Assembly (NCBI GenBank): GCA_046302715.1
Contig: JBKCHQ010000184.1
Coordinates: 1-19,069 of the forward strand
Reading direction: 5' to 3'
Length of the DNA: 19,069 nucleotides
Origin: CAMCXT01 sp046302715
GTDB taxonomy: Bacteria > Bacteroidota > Bacteroidia > M30B66
The notes under the pieces are model-generated. The model had not been told where the DNA came from. It ran no database searches and was given only the letters and a program-made list of their open reading frames with translations. How positions within the stretch are numbered: the first letter of the stretch is position 1; each line of letters opens with the position of its first letter. Positions 1 through 6,466 of this stretch are shown here, one piece after another. Made by a program: the position numbers and the translations under genes.

Positions 1-567
1 ATTGAACGTGAGATAGCTCGTGAACGAACGGCTGCTGCAAAAAAGAAAGAAAAACCTAAAGAAAAAGGATCTTCCACCAAAGCCGAAACGGCCTCTAACA
101 CAAAGGCGGCACCTAAAGAAACAGCCTTAAAAGTTACACCCGAAACGGCGGCCCTTTCCGGTAAATTCGAAGCCAATAAAGGCAAACTGCCTTGGCCTGT
201 TGAAAAAGGAGTAATCACCGAAACTTTTGGTACGCACGCACATCCGGTATTAAAGGGCATAACTACCAACAATAATGGAATTGATATTGCTACGTCTAAA
301 GATGCAAAGGTTAAATCAGTATATGAAGGAGAAGTTATGGGCGTTGTATCAATACCAGGTGCAGGTTCGGCAGTTTTAATTAAGCACGGTGAATATATAA
401 GTGTTTACAGCAATTTAAAAAGCACATCGGTAAGTAAGGGACAAAAGGTAAAAACTGGTCAGTCGTTGGGTACTGCAGGCGAAAATGAGGATGGATTGCC
501 TGAGGCACACTTTGAAATCTGGAAAGAAAAAACCAAGCTAAATCCAGCTTCCTGGTTGGCTAGGTAA
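1..567 (+). CDS. EnvC-like murein hydrolase activator, LytM/M23 domain (3' part only)
   Basis: The gene enters the window already open, so its start and most of the usual coiled-coil N-terminus are outside. What remains is a Lys/Glu/Ala-rich linker (about the first 60 codons, e.g. KKKEKPKEKG) followed by a LytM/M23 peptidase-fold domain to the end (PWPVEKGVITETFG, HPVLKG, NNNGIDIAT, SNL, NPASWL). In active M23 enzymes the zinc ligands sit in HxGxD and HxH. Here HxG is NNG, the first His of HxH is Glu (EAHFEIW), and the usual 'HL' after the tyrosine is 'NL'. This loss of ligands is typical of EnvC, which activates amidases instead of cutting peptidoglycan itself. By inference the product is an envelope protein that switches on an N-acetylmuramoyl-L-alanine amidase at septation. 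The next gene on the minus strand ends one base after this stop codon. Confidence 0.85.
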   Translation: MEREIARERTAAAKKKEKPKEKGSSTKAETASNTKAAPKETALKVTPETAALSGKFEANKGKLPWPVEKGVITETFGTHAHPVLKGITTNNNGIDIATSKDAKVKSVYEGEVMGVVSIPGAGSAVLIKHGEYISVYSNLKSTSVSKGQKVKTGQSLGTAGENEDGLPEAHFEIWKEKTKLNPASWLAR

Positions 568-568
568 G

Positions 569-1285
569 TTAATAGGTAAAATCGCGTTTAAACCAATACG
601 AAACCCGAGGAAAATAATAGGTTATTTCCAATAAGGCATAATTGCCGTTCCAGCTGAATTTTTGTTCGGGATAAGGGTTTGCTTTAAAGAGTCCGCCATA
701 TTGCCCTGCGGGCGAAAACCGATAGCTCAACCCAAAGAAAATAGCGCCGTCGTTGTTAAAACTCGAGCCCACCTCAAAACCCACGGTGTAATTTAAAAAA
801 GACGCTTTTTTATCGGTAATGTTCACTGTAAACTCAGAACCAGCCGTACTGTCACCCGAAATTTTACTGGTCAGATTATCGCCCAACAATCTGTTGTAGG
901 AGAGCCCTATAAATTCGCGGTGAAGAAGTGATCCCAGATAGCCAGAAAATCCAACCGTAAGGGGCAACTCCAAATGTTGGCGCGAAAAAGTAAAGTCAAC
1001 CGCCAGATCGGTAGCATTATTTTTTTTGAACGAAAACGACTGCCGAGAGTAATTTACCCCGCCACGTAGAAAAAGACGTTCGCCCAGGCCCATCGAACCG
1101 CCCGCGCCAATTTGTAGCCCCGCTTTTCCTGAAGTAAAAAAACCATTATTAAGTTCGTTTTTACTGTTCGATAAAATCGAAAACGAAGGACCTAAGGAAA
1201 TCGAAGGCCTAAAACTCACCTGAGCATCAAGCGCCTGAACTTTTATAAGTATTGTGGTCAAAACCAGTATTGCGAACTTCTTCAT
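569..1285 (-). CDS. Outer-membrane beta-barrel protein (PorT-like), signal peptide
   Basis: This encodes a 238-residue protein. The N-terminus MKKFAILVLTTILIKVQALDAQ is a Sec signal with the Bacteroidota-type AQ cleavage site. The mature part is a run of short amphipathic, glycine- and aromatic-rich strands (SISLGPSFS, GLQIGAGGSMGLGERLFLRGGVNYSR, FLNYTVGFEVGSSF, IFFGLSYRFSP) and ends in an aromatic strand close to the C-terminus (YWFKRDFTY). That is the pattern of an 8-10 stranded 'outer membrane protein beta-barrel' of the PorT-like type. No ligand or partner can be read from the sequence. The ATG start is supported by a promoter 20-50 bp upstream. The gene is monocistronic as far as visible and convergent with the EnvC-like gene. 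The exact family within the beta-barrel clan is uncertain. Confidence 0.75.
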   Translation of the reverse strand: MKKFAILVLTTILIKVQALDAQVSFRPSISLGPSFSILSNSKNELNNGFFTSGKAGLQIGAGGSMGLGERLFLRGGVNYSRQSFSFKKNNATDLAVDFTFSRQHLELPLTVGFSGYLGSLLHREFIGLSYNRLLGDNLTSKISGDSTAGSEFTVNITDKKASFLNYTVGFEVGSSFNNDGAIFFGLSYRFSPAGQYGGLFKANPYPEQKFSWNGNYALLEITYYFPRVSYWFKRDFTY

Positions 1286-1305
1286 TCAAATTTCTTAATA
1301 CAACG

Positions 1306-1338
1306 CAAACTTAATTGAGATGCAGAATAAAATTACAA
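1306..1338 (-). promoter_or_regulatory. Bacteroidota-type promoter for the beta-barrel gene
   Basis: Read on the minus strand, TAAGTTTG (plus 1306-1313) is an exact match to the -7 consensus TAnnTTTG. A TTG (plus 1336-1338) lies 22 bp upstream. Transcription would start near 1300, leaving a leader of about 15 nt before the ATG at 1285. The match is visible in the sequence; its activity is inferred. Confidence 0.5.
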
Positions 1339-1384
1339 GAGCGGGAATAAAAAACATTTGTAATTTTAATCGATGAAGAATTAG

Positions 1385-2743
1385 ATGAATTTTACGCTAG
1401 CAAACCTTAAGGAACAACTTTTTCACCCGGTTTCTATCTATCCATTGGTAGCACTTCGGCTTTGCTTTGGTGCGTCAATGTCACTTTGGGCGCTGGTAAT
1501 GATGGTATCAGGTCATGTTGGCCAACTATATAATGATACTACCCTTCACTTTCCATTTAAGGGTTTAGACTGGATTAGGCCCTTGCCTTACGAATTTATG
1601 TTGGTCGTTTTTTCGGCCCTAAGTATTGCCGCTCTTTTTATGGCTGCAGGCTGGTTCTATAGGCGATCTGCTCTGCTGTTCATACTACTGTTTTCATATA
1701 TAGCATTTTGCGACAAAGCGGCCTATCTAAGTTATTATTCATTTGTGATTTTAATTGCCTTTATGCTGGTTGTTTCGCCGGCCCATCGGCTCTTTTCACT
1801 CGATTTGCTCAGAAAACCACATATTCGAGTAGATTATGCTCCTCATTGGCTGCTCCTTGCCTTTAAACTACAGGTAGTGATGCTGTTTTTTTTCGCAGGG
1901 ATGGCAAAACTAAATTACGATTGGCTTTTTACCGGCCTCCCAATAACTTTATGGCTACAAGATGTTTTTGTGTCGTTTGGATGGTCAGCCGATGTATTGT
2001 TTTCTAACCCATGGATAGGCATTTCTTTATCTTGGTTTTTGGTCTTATTTGACTTTATTCTGCCTCATTTTCTGATGGACACGCGCACCTCACAAAGGGC
2101 ATTTTGGGTAGTGGTTTTGGTGCAGGTGCCGGGTATGCTCATTTTTCCAACTGGCATGTTTCCCTTGCTGGTATTATTGATGTGCACAGTTTTTCTGCCT
2201 CACCTCCCCATTCATCTTTTGGTGTCAAAGATTTCATACTTTCTCTACGATTTTTTTCAGTTTAAAGGAGAGGTTTTTAATCCGGGCGGCGTTTTTATGT
2301 TAAAATACAGGATGGAGCGCCTATTTCCGGCTATAGCGGCACTTTATTTTTCAATTCAGGTTTTGCTGCCGGTATACCTTTTTCTGTCTTGGGGCAGTTT
2401 TCATTGGGCAAACAGGGCATTTCATTTTTCGTGGGACTTACATATAAACCAACATCGCTTACCCGATATTGAATTTGTTAAAGTAAATAAACTGCTAGGC
2501 AAGAGCGAGCCCATAGAGGTTGACCATCTCATTAATTCGTACCAGAAAAAAAGAATGGCGAACGACCCCGAAATGCTCGCAACGTTCATAGGAGCTCTTG
2601 AACACAGTGCCGAAGCGACATCCAAAGGAAATATTATTGAAATTCAGGCTTTACGCTGTTATTTAAGCGAAAAAAACATTAAGCAGTGCTCAGTTTTATA
2701 TCGATTAGAAAGAGATGGCGAAAAAAGTGTGGGCAAAGAGTAA
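1385..2743 (+). CDS. HTTM-domain (vitamin K-dependent gamma-carboxylase-like) integral membrane protein
   Basis: This encodes a 452-residue polytopic membrane protein. Its layout matches the HTTM / VKGC-like family: 'ALRLCFGASM' near residue 23, 'HFPFKGLDWIRPLP' at about 55-68, 'FCDKAAYLSYYSF' at 108-120, 'FFFAGMAKLNYDWL' at 168-181, several more membrane spans to about 335, and 'HFSWDLHINQHRL' at 347-359. Lys175 in 'AGMAKLNYDW' aligns with the catalytic-base lysine region of human gamma-glutamyl carboxylase ('KKLDADW'). The His of the family motif after DK (NNH / LNHYY) appears here as Tyr117. Residues 360-452 are hydrophilic and poorly conserved. The reaction and substrate of bacterial HTTM proteins are mostly unknown, so none is assigned. 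The 3' end overlaps the next gene by 29 bp, which implies co-translation. I see no clear promoter upstream. Confidence 0.8.
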   Translation: MNFTLANLKEQLFHPVSIYPLVALRLCFGASMSLWALVMMVSGHVGQLYNDTTLHFPFKGLDWIRPLPYEFMLVVFSALSIAALFMAAGWFYRRSALLFILLFSYIAFCDKAAYLSYYSFVILIAFMLVVSPAHRLFSLDLLRKPHIRVDYAPHWLLLAFKLQVVMLFFFAGMAKLNYDWLFTGLPITLWLQDVFVSFGWSADVLFSNPWIGISLSWFLVLFDFILPHFLMDTRTSQRAFWVVVLVQVPGMLIFPTGMFPLLVLLMCTVFLPHLPIHLLVSKISYFLYDFFQFKGEVFNPGGVFMLKYRMERLFPAIAALYFSIQVLLPVYLFLSWGSFHWANRAFHFSWDLHINQHRLPDIEFVKVNKLLGKSEPIEVDHLINSYQKKRMANDPEMLATFIGALEHSAEATSKGNIIEIQALRCYLSEKNIKQCSVLYRLERDGEKSVGKE

Positions 2744-3596
2744 TCTGGCAATTTCTTTATTGGTCGTTTTACTCTTGTTTGCTTGCAAGCAGAGCCCAGA
2801 CTACCAATTAAAAGCCGAAAAAGAACTCGCAGAAAAGGATTACTTAGGTGCTGCTGTCGAGGCTAATAGCATGTTGGTAAAGGGTGACACCACCTTAAAA
2901 ATTTTGTTGGTAAGGGCAGAGGCCTTTCAAAAGATGGGTAAGCCTTACAAAGCTATTGAGGATTTGAAAGTGGCTGAAAAAAAATGGCCCCAAAGCAAAG
3001 AGATATCTTTTAAGTTGGGACTTGCTTATTGGGAAAATAACGACAGTGTGAAAGCTCGCCAAACGTTCAATAAAATTAAAGACACTCAGGGACGTCTTGG
3101 TTCCGATACCTGGATTGAAATGTCACGCATGCTTTATTTCCAGGATCAATTCGAAAACGCGCTTGCGGCTTTAAACATGGCCGTAGAAAAAGATACTGCC
3201 AACGCCATGGCGTATTATTACAGAGGCTATTTGCAATCGAGATTTCGTGATGATGACGGCACTGCTCCCGAGAAGGTTTTTGCTCTTTTTAATTTTGAAC
3301 GCGCCCTTTCTGATTTTGACCGAAGTATAAAATTGGATTCAAAATTCCCGGATGCCTATTACCAAAGAGGCCTTGTACATCTAAACATGTTTAACAATAG
3401 CAAAGGGCTTGAGGATGTGGCAAAGGCCATAAGTCTAGACCCTTTAAATGCATATTATTACACCGGAAGAGCAGAATATTATATACGTATAAAGGACTAT
3501 GAAAACGCCATCTCCGATTTGAAGATGGCGCTTAAATTAAATCCTGCCGATAGTTTAAACAAGCAACTCCTTCAGAAGGCGCGGCTAATTAAATAG
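2715..3596 (+). CDS. TPR-repeat lipoprotein
   Basis: This encodes a 293-residue protein. A short basic n-region, a leucine/valine-rich h-region and the lipobox LFAC place the lipidated cysteine at residue 24, so it is a lipoprotein, probably facing the periplasm. The rest is helical tetratricopeptide repeats. The best are the last three, around residues 164-290: 'AYYYRGYLQSR', 'DAYYQRGLVHLN...DVAKAISLDP' and 'AYYYTGRAEYYIRIKDYENAISDLKMALKLNP'. Earlier degenerate repeats run from about residue 30. TPR proteins are protein-protein scaffolds, so this is not an enzyme. It starts inside the HTTM gene in another frame (AGAAAGAG just upstream can serve as a ribosome site), which suggests an operon and perhaps a joint function. 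Its stop is 3 bp from the stop of the convergent collagen-like gene. Confidence 0.85.
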   Translation: MAKKVWAKSNLAISLLVVLLLFACKQSPDYQLKAEKELAEKDYLGAAVEANSMLVKGDTTLKILLVRAEAFQKMGKPYKAIEDLKVAEKKWPQSKEISFKLGLAYWENNDSVKARQTFNKIKDTQGRLGSDTWIEMSRMLYFQDQFENALAALNMAVEKDTANAMAYYYRGYLQSRFRDDDGTAPEKVFALFNFERALSDFDRSIKLDSKFPDAYYQRGLVHLNMFNNSKGLEDVAKAISLDPLNAYYYTGRAEYYIRIKDYENAISDLKMALKLNPADSLNKQLLQKARLIK

Positions 3597-3599
3597 CAA

Positions 3600-5786
3600 C
3601 TACTTTTTAAGTTCCGACTTTTTCGATTGCGGCAAACCCATACGTTGATCTTCGGGTTTACCATAAAGTTCAGGCCGCAGGTATAAGCCTTTTTCTCCTT
3701 CTCTTTTTTCAATTTCGGGTTTTGTGTTTTCAGGATAATACCTTACATAAGGGTCGTTACGCTGGGCCACTAAGGTCCAGCTTACCTTTTGTCCAGCTTT
3801 TCCGCCAGCAATTTCAAAAATACCGTTTTCGACCTCTTTACTCACGTAAAGATTTGGGCCTGGAGCGCCAATGCTCGTGAGCTGATAACTGAAATTGGTG
3901 TTGATTAAATGGACGTATGATGGCAGAGAAACACTAGCTTTTCCGTTTCCATCCAAAAGCACCGTACCGCGATAATAATTCAAAACCTCATCCGATTCAA
4001 CCGAGAAATGCTTTAAATATTTGTTTTCAGGATCGCTGGGGTGATCAATTAAAAAATTCTTTAACCCACTTGCTCCAAAATCACCATTTGAATAAACACC
4101 ATAAAAACTACCATCTACATTTTCGCCCCATACTCCAACGCCGGTTTCTGATTGTCCATAAACCCCAATGTTATTGTAAACCACACCTGTGTTTAAGTTC
4201 TGTCCTAAAACACCGGACAATTGTCCGTTTGTTGTTTGGCCTAAAACACCTATTCCTCCTACGCCACCAACCCCAACGGAATTGTTTGTGCCGGTGTTAA
4301 TATTTGGCACTCCCGTATTTTCGCCGAATACGGCAAAGCCATCGCTTCGGGTTGTTACACCCGAAACACCATTGTATCCAACACCTTCAACCCCGATGCC
4401 TCCGTTGCCGCGTAAATTGTTGCCACGCACCGCCACATCAGAGCTGGCATTAGCACCAATTTCTCCGGTAACCCCTCTTGCCTGTCCGGTACTTTGGCCA
4501 AACACAGCAGAATTATTAAGTGTAGCGCTATTGGTAGTGGCCTGCACCGTTGCAAAACTATTGTTGGCATTGGTGCTGCTGGCGTTAATAGCGTTTCCTG
4601 TTCCACTTATTAAAGCACCCACTGCGGCGGTGGAAGTTCCAGATTGATTGATATTTAGGCCAATCCCCGGCGTTCCCGAGCCGTTGGCATTGATAGTAAC
4701 CGAACCTGCATCAGCTGTTATTGTGCGCCCCAGGCCGGCGCCGCCAAAATCATATGCAGCATCCAATGTTCCGCCGCCTGTTCCGGCAGGCCCTTGTGGT
4801 CCCTGGGGGCCAGTTGCTCCTTGTGCTCCTTGTAGGCCTGTAGCTCCAGCAGGACCAATTAGCGAAACGCCTGTGCCCCAACCCCCGGCGGTTTTTGGCC
4901 CAAACAATGTATTTGTGGCTGTATTGAGATAAAAATCGCCAACAGTGCCAATACCAGAGCCGGGATTGGTAGTTCCGTTTAGTATGGTTTGACCGTTCAC
5001 ACCAGCAGGACCTTGAGCCCCCTGTGGCCCTGTGGCACCTTGCGGCCCCTGAGCCCCTGCGGGACCCGCCGCGCCTTGCGCTCCAGCAGGGCCGGCTACT
5101 CCGGCAACACCTTGTGCACCAGCAGGACCGGCCGCTCCCGTTGGCCCAATAGGTCCTTGTGGGCCCGCTGCACCTTGTGGACCATCAGCACCTCTGCAAT
5201 CTAAAGCATTCCATAACCCGTCGTTATTTATATCCTCATTTACATCTTGATTCCCGTCGCCGTTGGTATCCCAGCAATTTAATCCGCCTCCCGGGCCGAC
5301 TGGTCCTTGCGGCCCCTGTGGGCCCGCTGGTCCCTGTTCGCCGGGAGGTCCTTGCGGACCAACAGAGCCACCGGTTCCAGAGCTTGCCGCATAAAATGCA
5401 TACGGCACTGATAAAAGTTCTTGTGTTCCCAAATTGGTGTAGGCGTTGCCGCCCGCAGGATCAAATTCCAATTTTATAAAATGATTGGCAGTAGACCAGT
5501 CGATAGAGGCAAAGCTTCCGCTTAGAGGAGTTCCTGTTCCAATTTTTAGAGTAAATAATCCAAATGCATTGGTTGTTGCAGTTTGTCGCTCCGAATATAC
5601 CGATGGTCCACCCGATCCTTCAACGATGGTTATTCGTAAAGCAACATTCTGATTCACATAAACATTACCCACAGCATTACGTGCAATAGCCTGATAATTG
5701 ATTCCCTGTGGTGCGGGATTTTGTGCCTGCACATAGAAGGAACAACACATGAATATCAAAATAAAAGAAGTGTAGCGTTTCAGCAT
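3600..5786 (-). CDS. Secreted collagen-like (Gly-X-Y) surface protein
   Basis: This encodes a 728-residue protein. It has a signal peptide (cleavage after VQAQ, about residue 22) and an N-terminal domain at 25-135 (PQGINYQAIARN, FGLFTLKIG, SVPYAFYA) common in Bacteroidota fibre-like proteins. Three collagen Gly-X-Y tracts follow at about 143-167, 199-265 and 311-336. The first two are separated by a Ca-binding-like knot between C171 and C197 (DTNGDGNQD, DINNDG). The last two are separated by a GDFYLNTATNTLFGPK module. Residues 385-575 carry many GVxG(Q/E) repeats. A C-terminal domain (about 576-683: NFLIDHPSDPENKYL, LTSIGAPGPNLYV, KVSWTLVAQRNDPY) ends in a charged KPE/YLRPELYGKP tail. It has no T9SS sorting domain. 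It probably forms a trimeric fibre outside the cell. It lies 19 bp downstream of the small T9SS protein and is likely co-transcribed with it. Confidence 0.85.
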   Translation of the reverse strand: MLKRYTSFILIFMCCSFYVQAQNPAPQGINYQAIARNAVGNVYVNQNVALRITIVEGSGGPSVYSERQTATTNAFGLFTLKIGTGTPLSGSFASIDWSTANHFIKLEFDPAGGNAYTNLGTQELLSVPYAFYAASSGTGGSVGPQGPPGEQGPAGPQGPQGPVGPGGGLNCWDTNGDGNQDVNEDINNDGLWNALDCRGADGPQGAAGPQGPIGPTGAAGPAGAQGVAGVAGPAGAQGAAGPAGAQGPQGATGPQGAQGPAGVNGQTILNGTTNPGSGIGTVGDFYLNTATNTLFGPKTAGGWGTGVSLIGPAGATGLQGAQGATGPQGPQGPAGTGGGTLDAAYDFGGAGLGRTITADAGSVTINANGSGTPGIGLNINQSGTSTAAVGALISGTGNAINASSTNANNSFATVQATTNSATLNNSAVFGQSTGQARGVTGEIGANASSDVAVRGNNLRGNGGIGVEGVGYNGVSGVTTRSDGFAVFGENTGVPNINTGTNNSVGVGGVGGIGVLGQTTNGQLSGVLGQNLNTGVVYNNIGVYGQSETGVGVWGENVDGSFYGVYSNGDFGASGLKNFLIDHPSDPENKYLKHFSVESDEVLNYYRGTVLLDGNGKASVSLPSYVHLINTNFSYQLTSIGAPGPNLYVSKEVENGIFEIAGGKAGQKVSWTLVAQRNDPYVRYYPENTKPEIEKREGEKGLYLRPELYGKPEDQRMGLPQSKKSELKK
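4062..4514 (-). repeat. GVxG(Q/E)-type peptide repeats in the collagen-like gene
   Basis: The encoded residues 425-575 repeat a short glycine/valine unit: AVFGQS, GVEGVG, GVSGVT, AVFGEN, GVLGQT, GVLGQN, GVYGQS, GVWGEN, GVYSNG. Spacing is irregular, between 8 and 25 residues. Regular V-x-G turns of this kind suit a beta-solenoid or triple beta-helix shaft. That structural reading is inference. Confidence 0.6.
4779..5360 (-). repeat. Gly-X-Y coding repeats (three collagen tracts)
   Basis: This is the low-complexity DNA encoding the three collagen-like tracts: roughly 8, 22 and 9 triplets, at 5286-5360, 4992-5192 and 4779-4856. Glycine occupies every third codon. Pro is frequent in X, and Gln/Ala in Y. 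The antisense strand shows long but meaningless proline- and cysteine-rich reading frames because of this composition. Confidence 0.85.
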
Positions 5787-5805
5787 AACATCAAGAGATT
5801 ATGGA

Positions 5806-6321
5806 TTAGAAGTTAGATTTATTAAAAGGTAATGTTTTGGCTTGCAATCCATCTACTGAAGCTACCTTTATAAAATAAGAGCCGGCAGCAAGAGTTGAGG
5901 TTGGCAACACCGTTTCTCCCGCAGAAAAATTTGTATGAATTAGTGACGGAGCTATAACCAACCTCCCTGTGGCATCAAAAACGGAAATTTCATAGGCGTT
6001 TACCGTTGCTGATTGCCAAAAAACACGGAGGTAATCGTCGGTCGGATTGGGGTACAGCCCGATAACCATTTCCGATTCTGGAAATGCAGTCCATGCAATG
6101 GTAAATTTATCGGGTTGGTGAAATCCTTGTGTTAGTGTTGAATTTGCGGCTGAAAGGGTGCTCACCGCAGCAAGCTCCCCAACGGTATAGCTAAGTTGAA
6201 ACTGTGAAGATTGAAAATCTTGACCCGCGGCACCAATTACTTGTGGCGAAAATAGGGGCTGACCAAAAGCATAGATCGTTAAAAAAAAGAAACAGGAAAC
6301 AAAACCGAATGTTGGTTGCAT
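5806..6321 (-). CDS. Small secreted protein with T9SS type A sorting domain
   Basis: This encodes a 171-residue protein. The signal peptide runs to about residue 20 (cleavage after FGQ). A short region follows (PQVIGAAGQDFQSSQFQLSYTVGE, LTQGFHQP at about 26-70). The final 80 residues have the layout of a T9SS type A C-terminal domain: LYPNPTDDYLRV, YEISVFDATGRLV, TLAAGSYFIKV and a short basic end. Proteins of this type are exported by type IX secretion and anchored at the surface. The N-terminal part is too short to be an enzyme and is often seen in Bacteroidota next to adhesin-like genes. It is the first gene of a probable operon with the collagen-like gene, with a gap of 19 bp. Confidence 0.8.
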   Translation of the reverse strand: MQPTFGFVSCFFFLTIYAFGQPLFSPQVIGAAGQDFQSSQFQLSYTVGELAAVSTLSAANSTLTQGFHQPDKFTIAWTAFPESEMVIGLYPNPTDDYLRVFWQSATVNAYEISVFDATGRLVIAPSLIHTNFSAGETVLPTSTLAAGSYFIKVASVDGLQAKTLPFNKSNF

Positions 6322-6343
6322 ATTAACAAGTTAAGGGCTTTTT

Positions 6344-6374
6344 CAAATGTAACAATACCGTTTTGATAAACAAA
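6344..6374 (-). promoter_or_regulatory. Consensus Bacteroidota promoter for the T9SS / collagen-like operon
   Basis: On the minus strand, TTTG (plus 6371-6374) is followed after exactly 19 bp by TACATTTG (plus 6344-6351). Both boxes and the spacer match the known consensus TTTG-N19-TAnnTTTG. Transcription would begin near 6337, about 16-20 nt before the ATG at 6321. Confidence 0.7.
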
Positions 6375-6449
6375 CATCCTACAAGAATTTGTATTAACGC
6401 AACAAAATATCAATTAATGGGTTATATTAAAATTGAACCCTCAAATTGC

Positions 6450-6457
6450 TACCTTTG
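6450..6457 (+). promoter_or_regulatory. -7 promoter box of dxs
   Basis: TACCTTTG matches TAnnTTTG exactly and ends 9 bp before the ATG of dxs at 6467. I see no TTTG at the usual 19-bp spacing; the nearest TTG (6433-6435) is only 14 bp away. If real, the transcript starts within a few bases of the ATG. This argues for a very short leader and against any start upstream of the box. Confidence 0.5.
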
Positions 6458-6466
6458 CAGGCTAAC

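Noticed and set aside
4070..5479. Several long plus-strand frames (proline- or arginine-rich) over the collagen-like gene
   Set aside because: They are antisense shadows of Gly-X-Y and glycine/valine repeats, with low-complexity composition, no start context and no family features.
6446..6466. Seven-residue N-terminal extension of dxs from a TTG
   Set aside because: The TTG lies upstream of the -7 box and would not be in the predicted transcript; the ATG at 6467 gives a normal DXS N-terminus.
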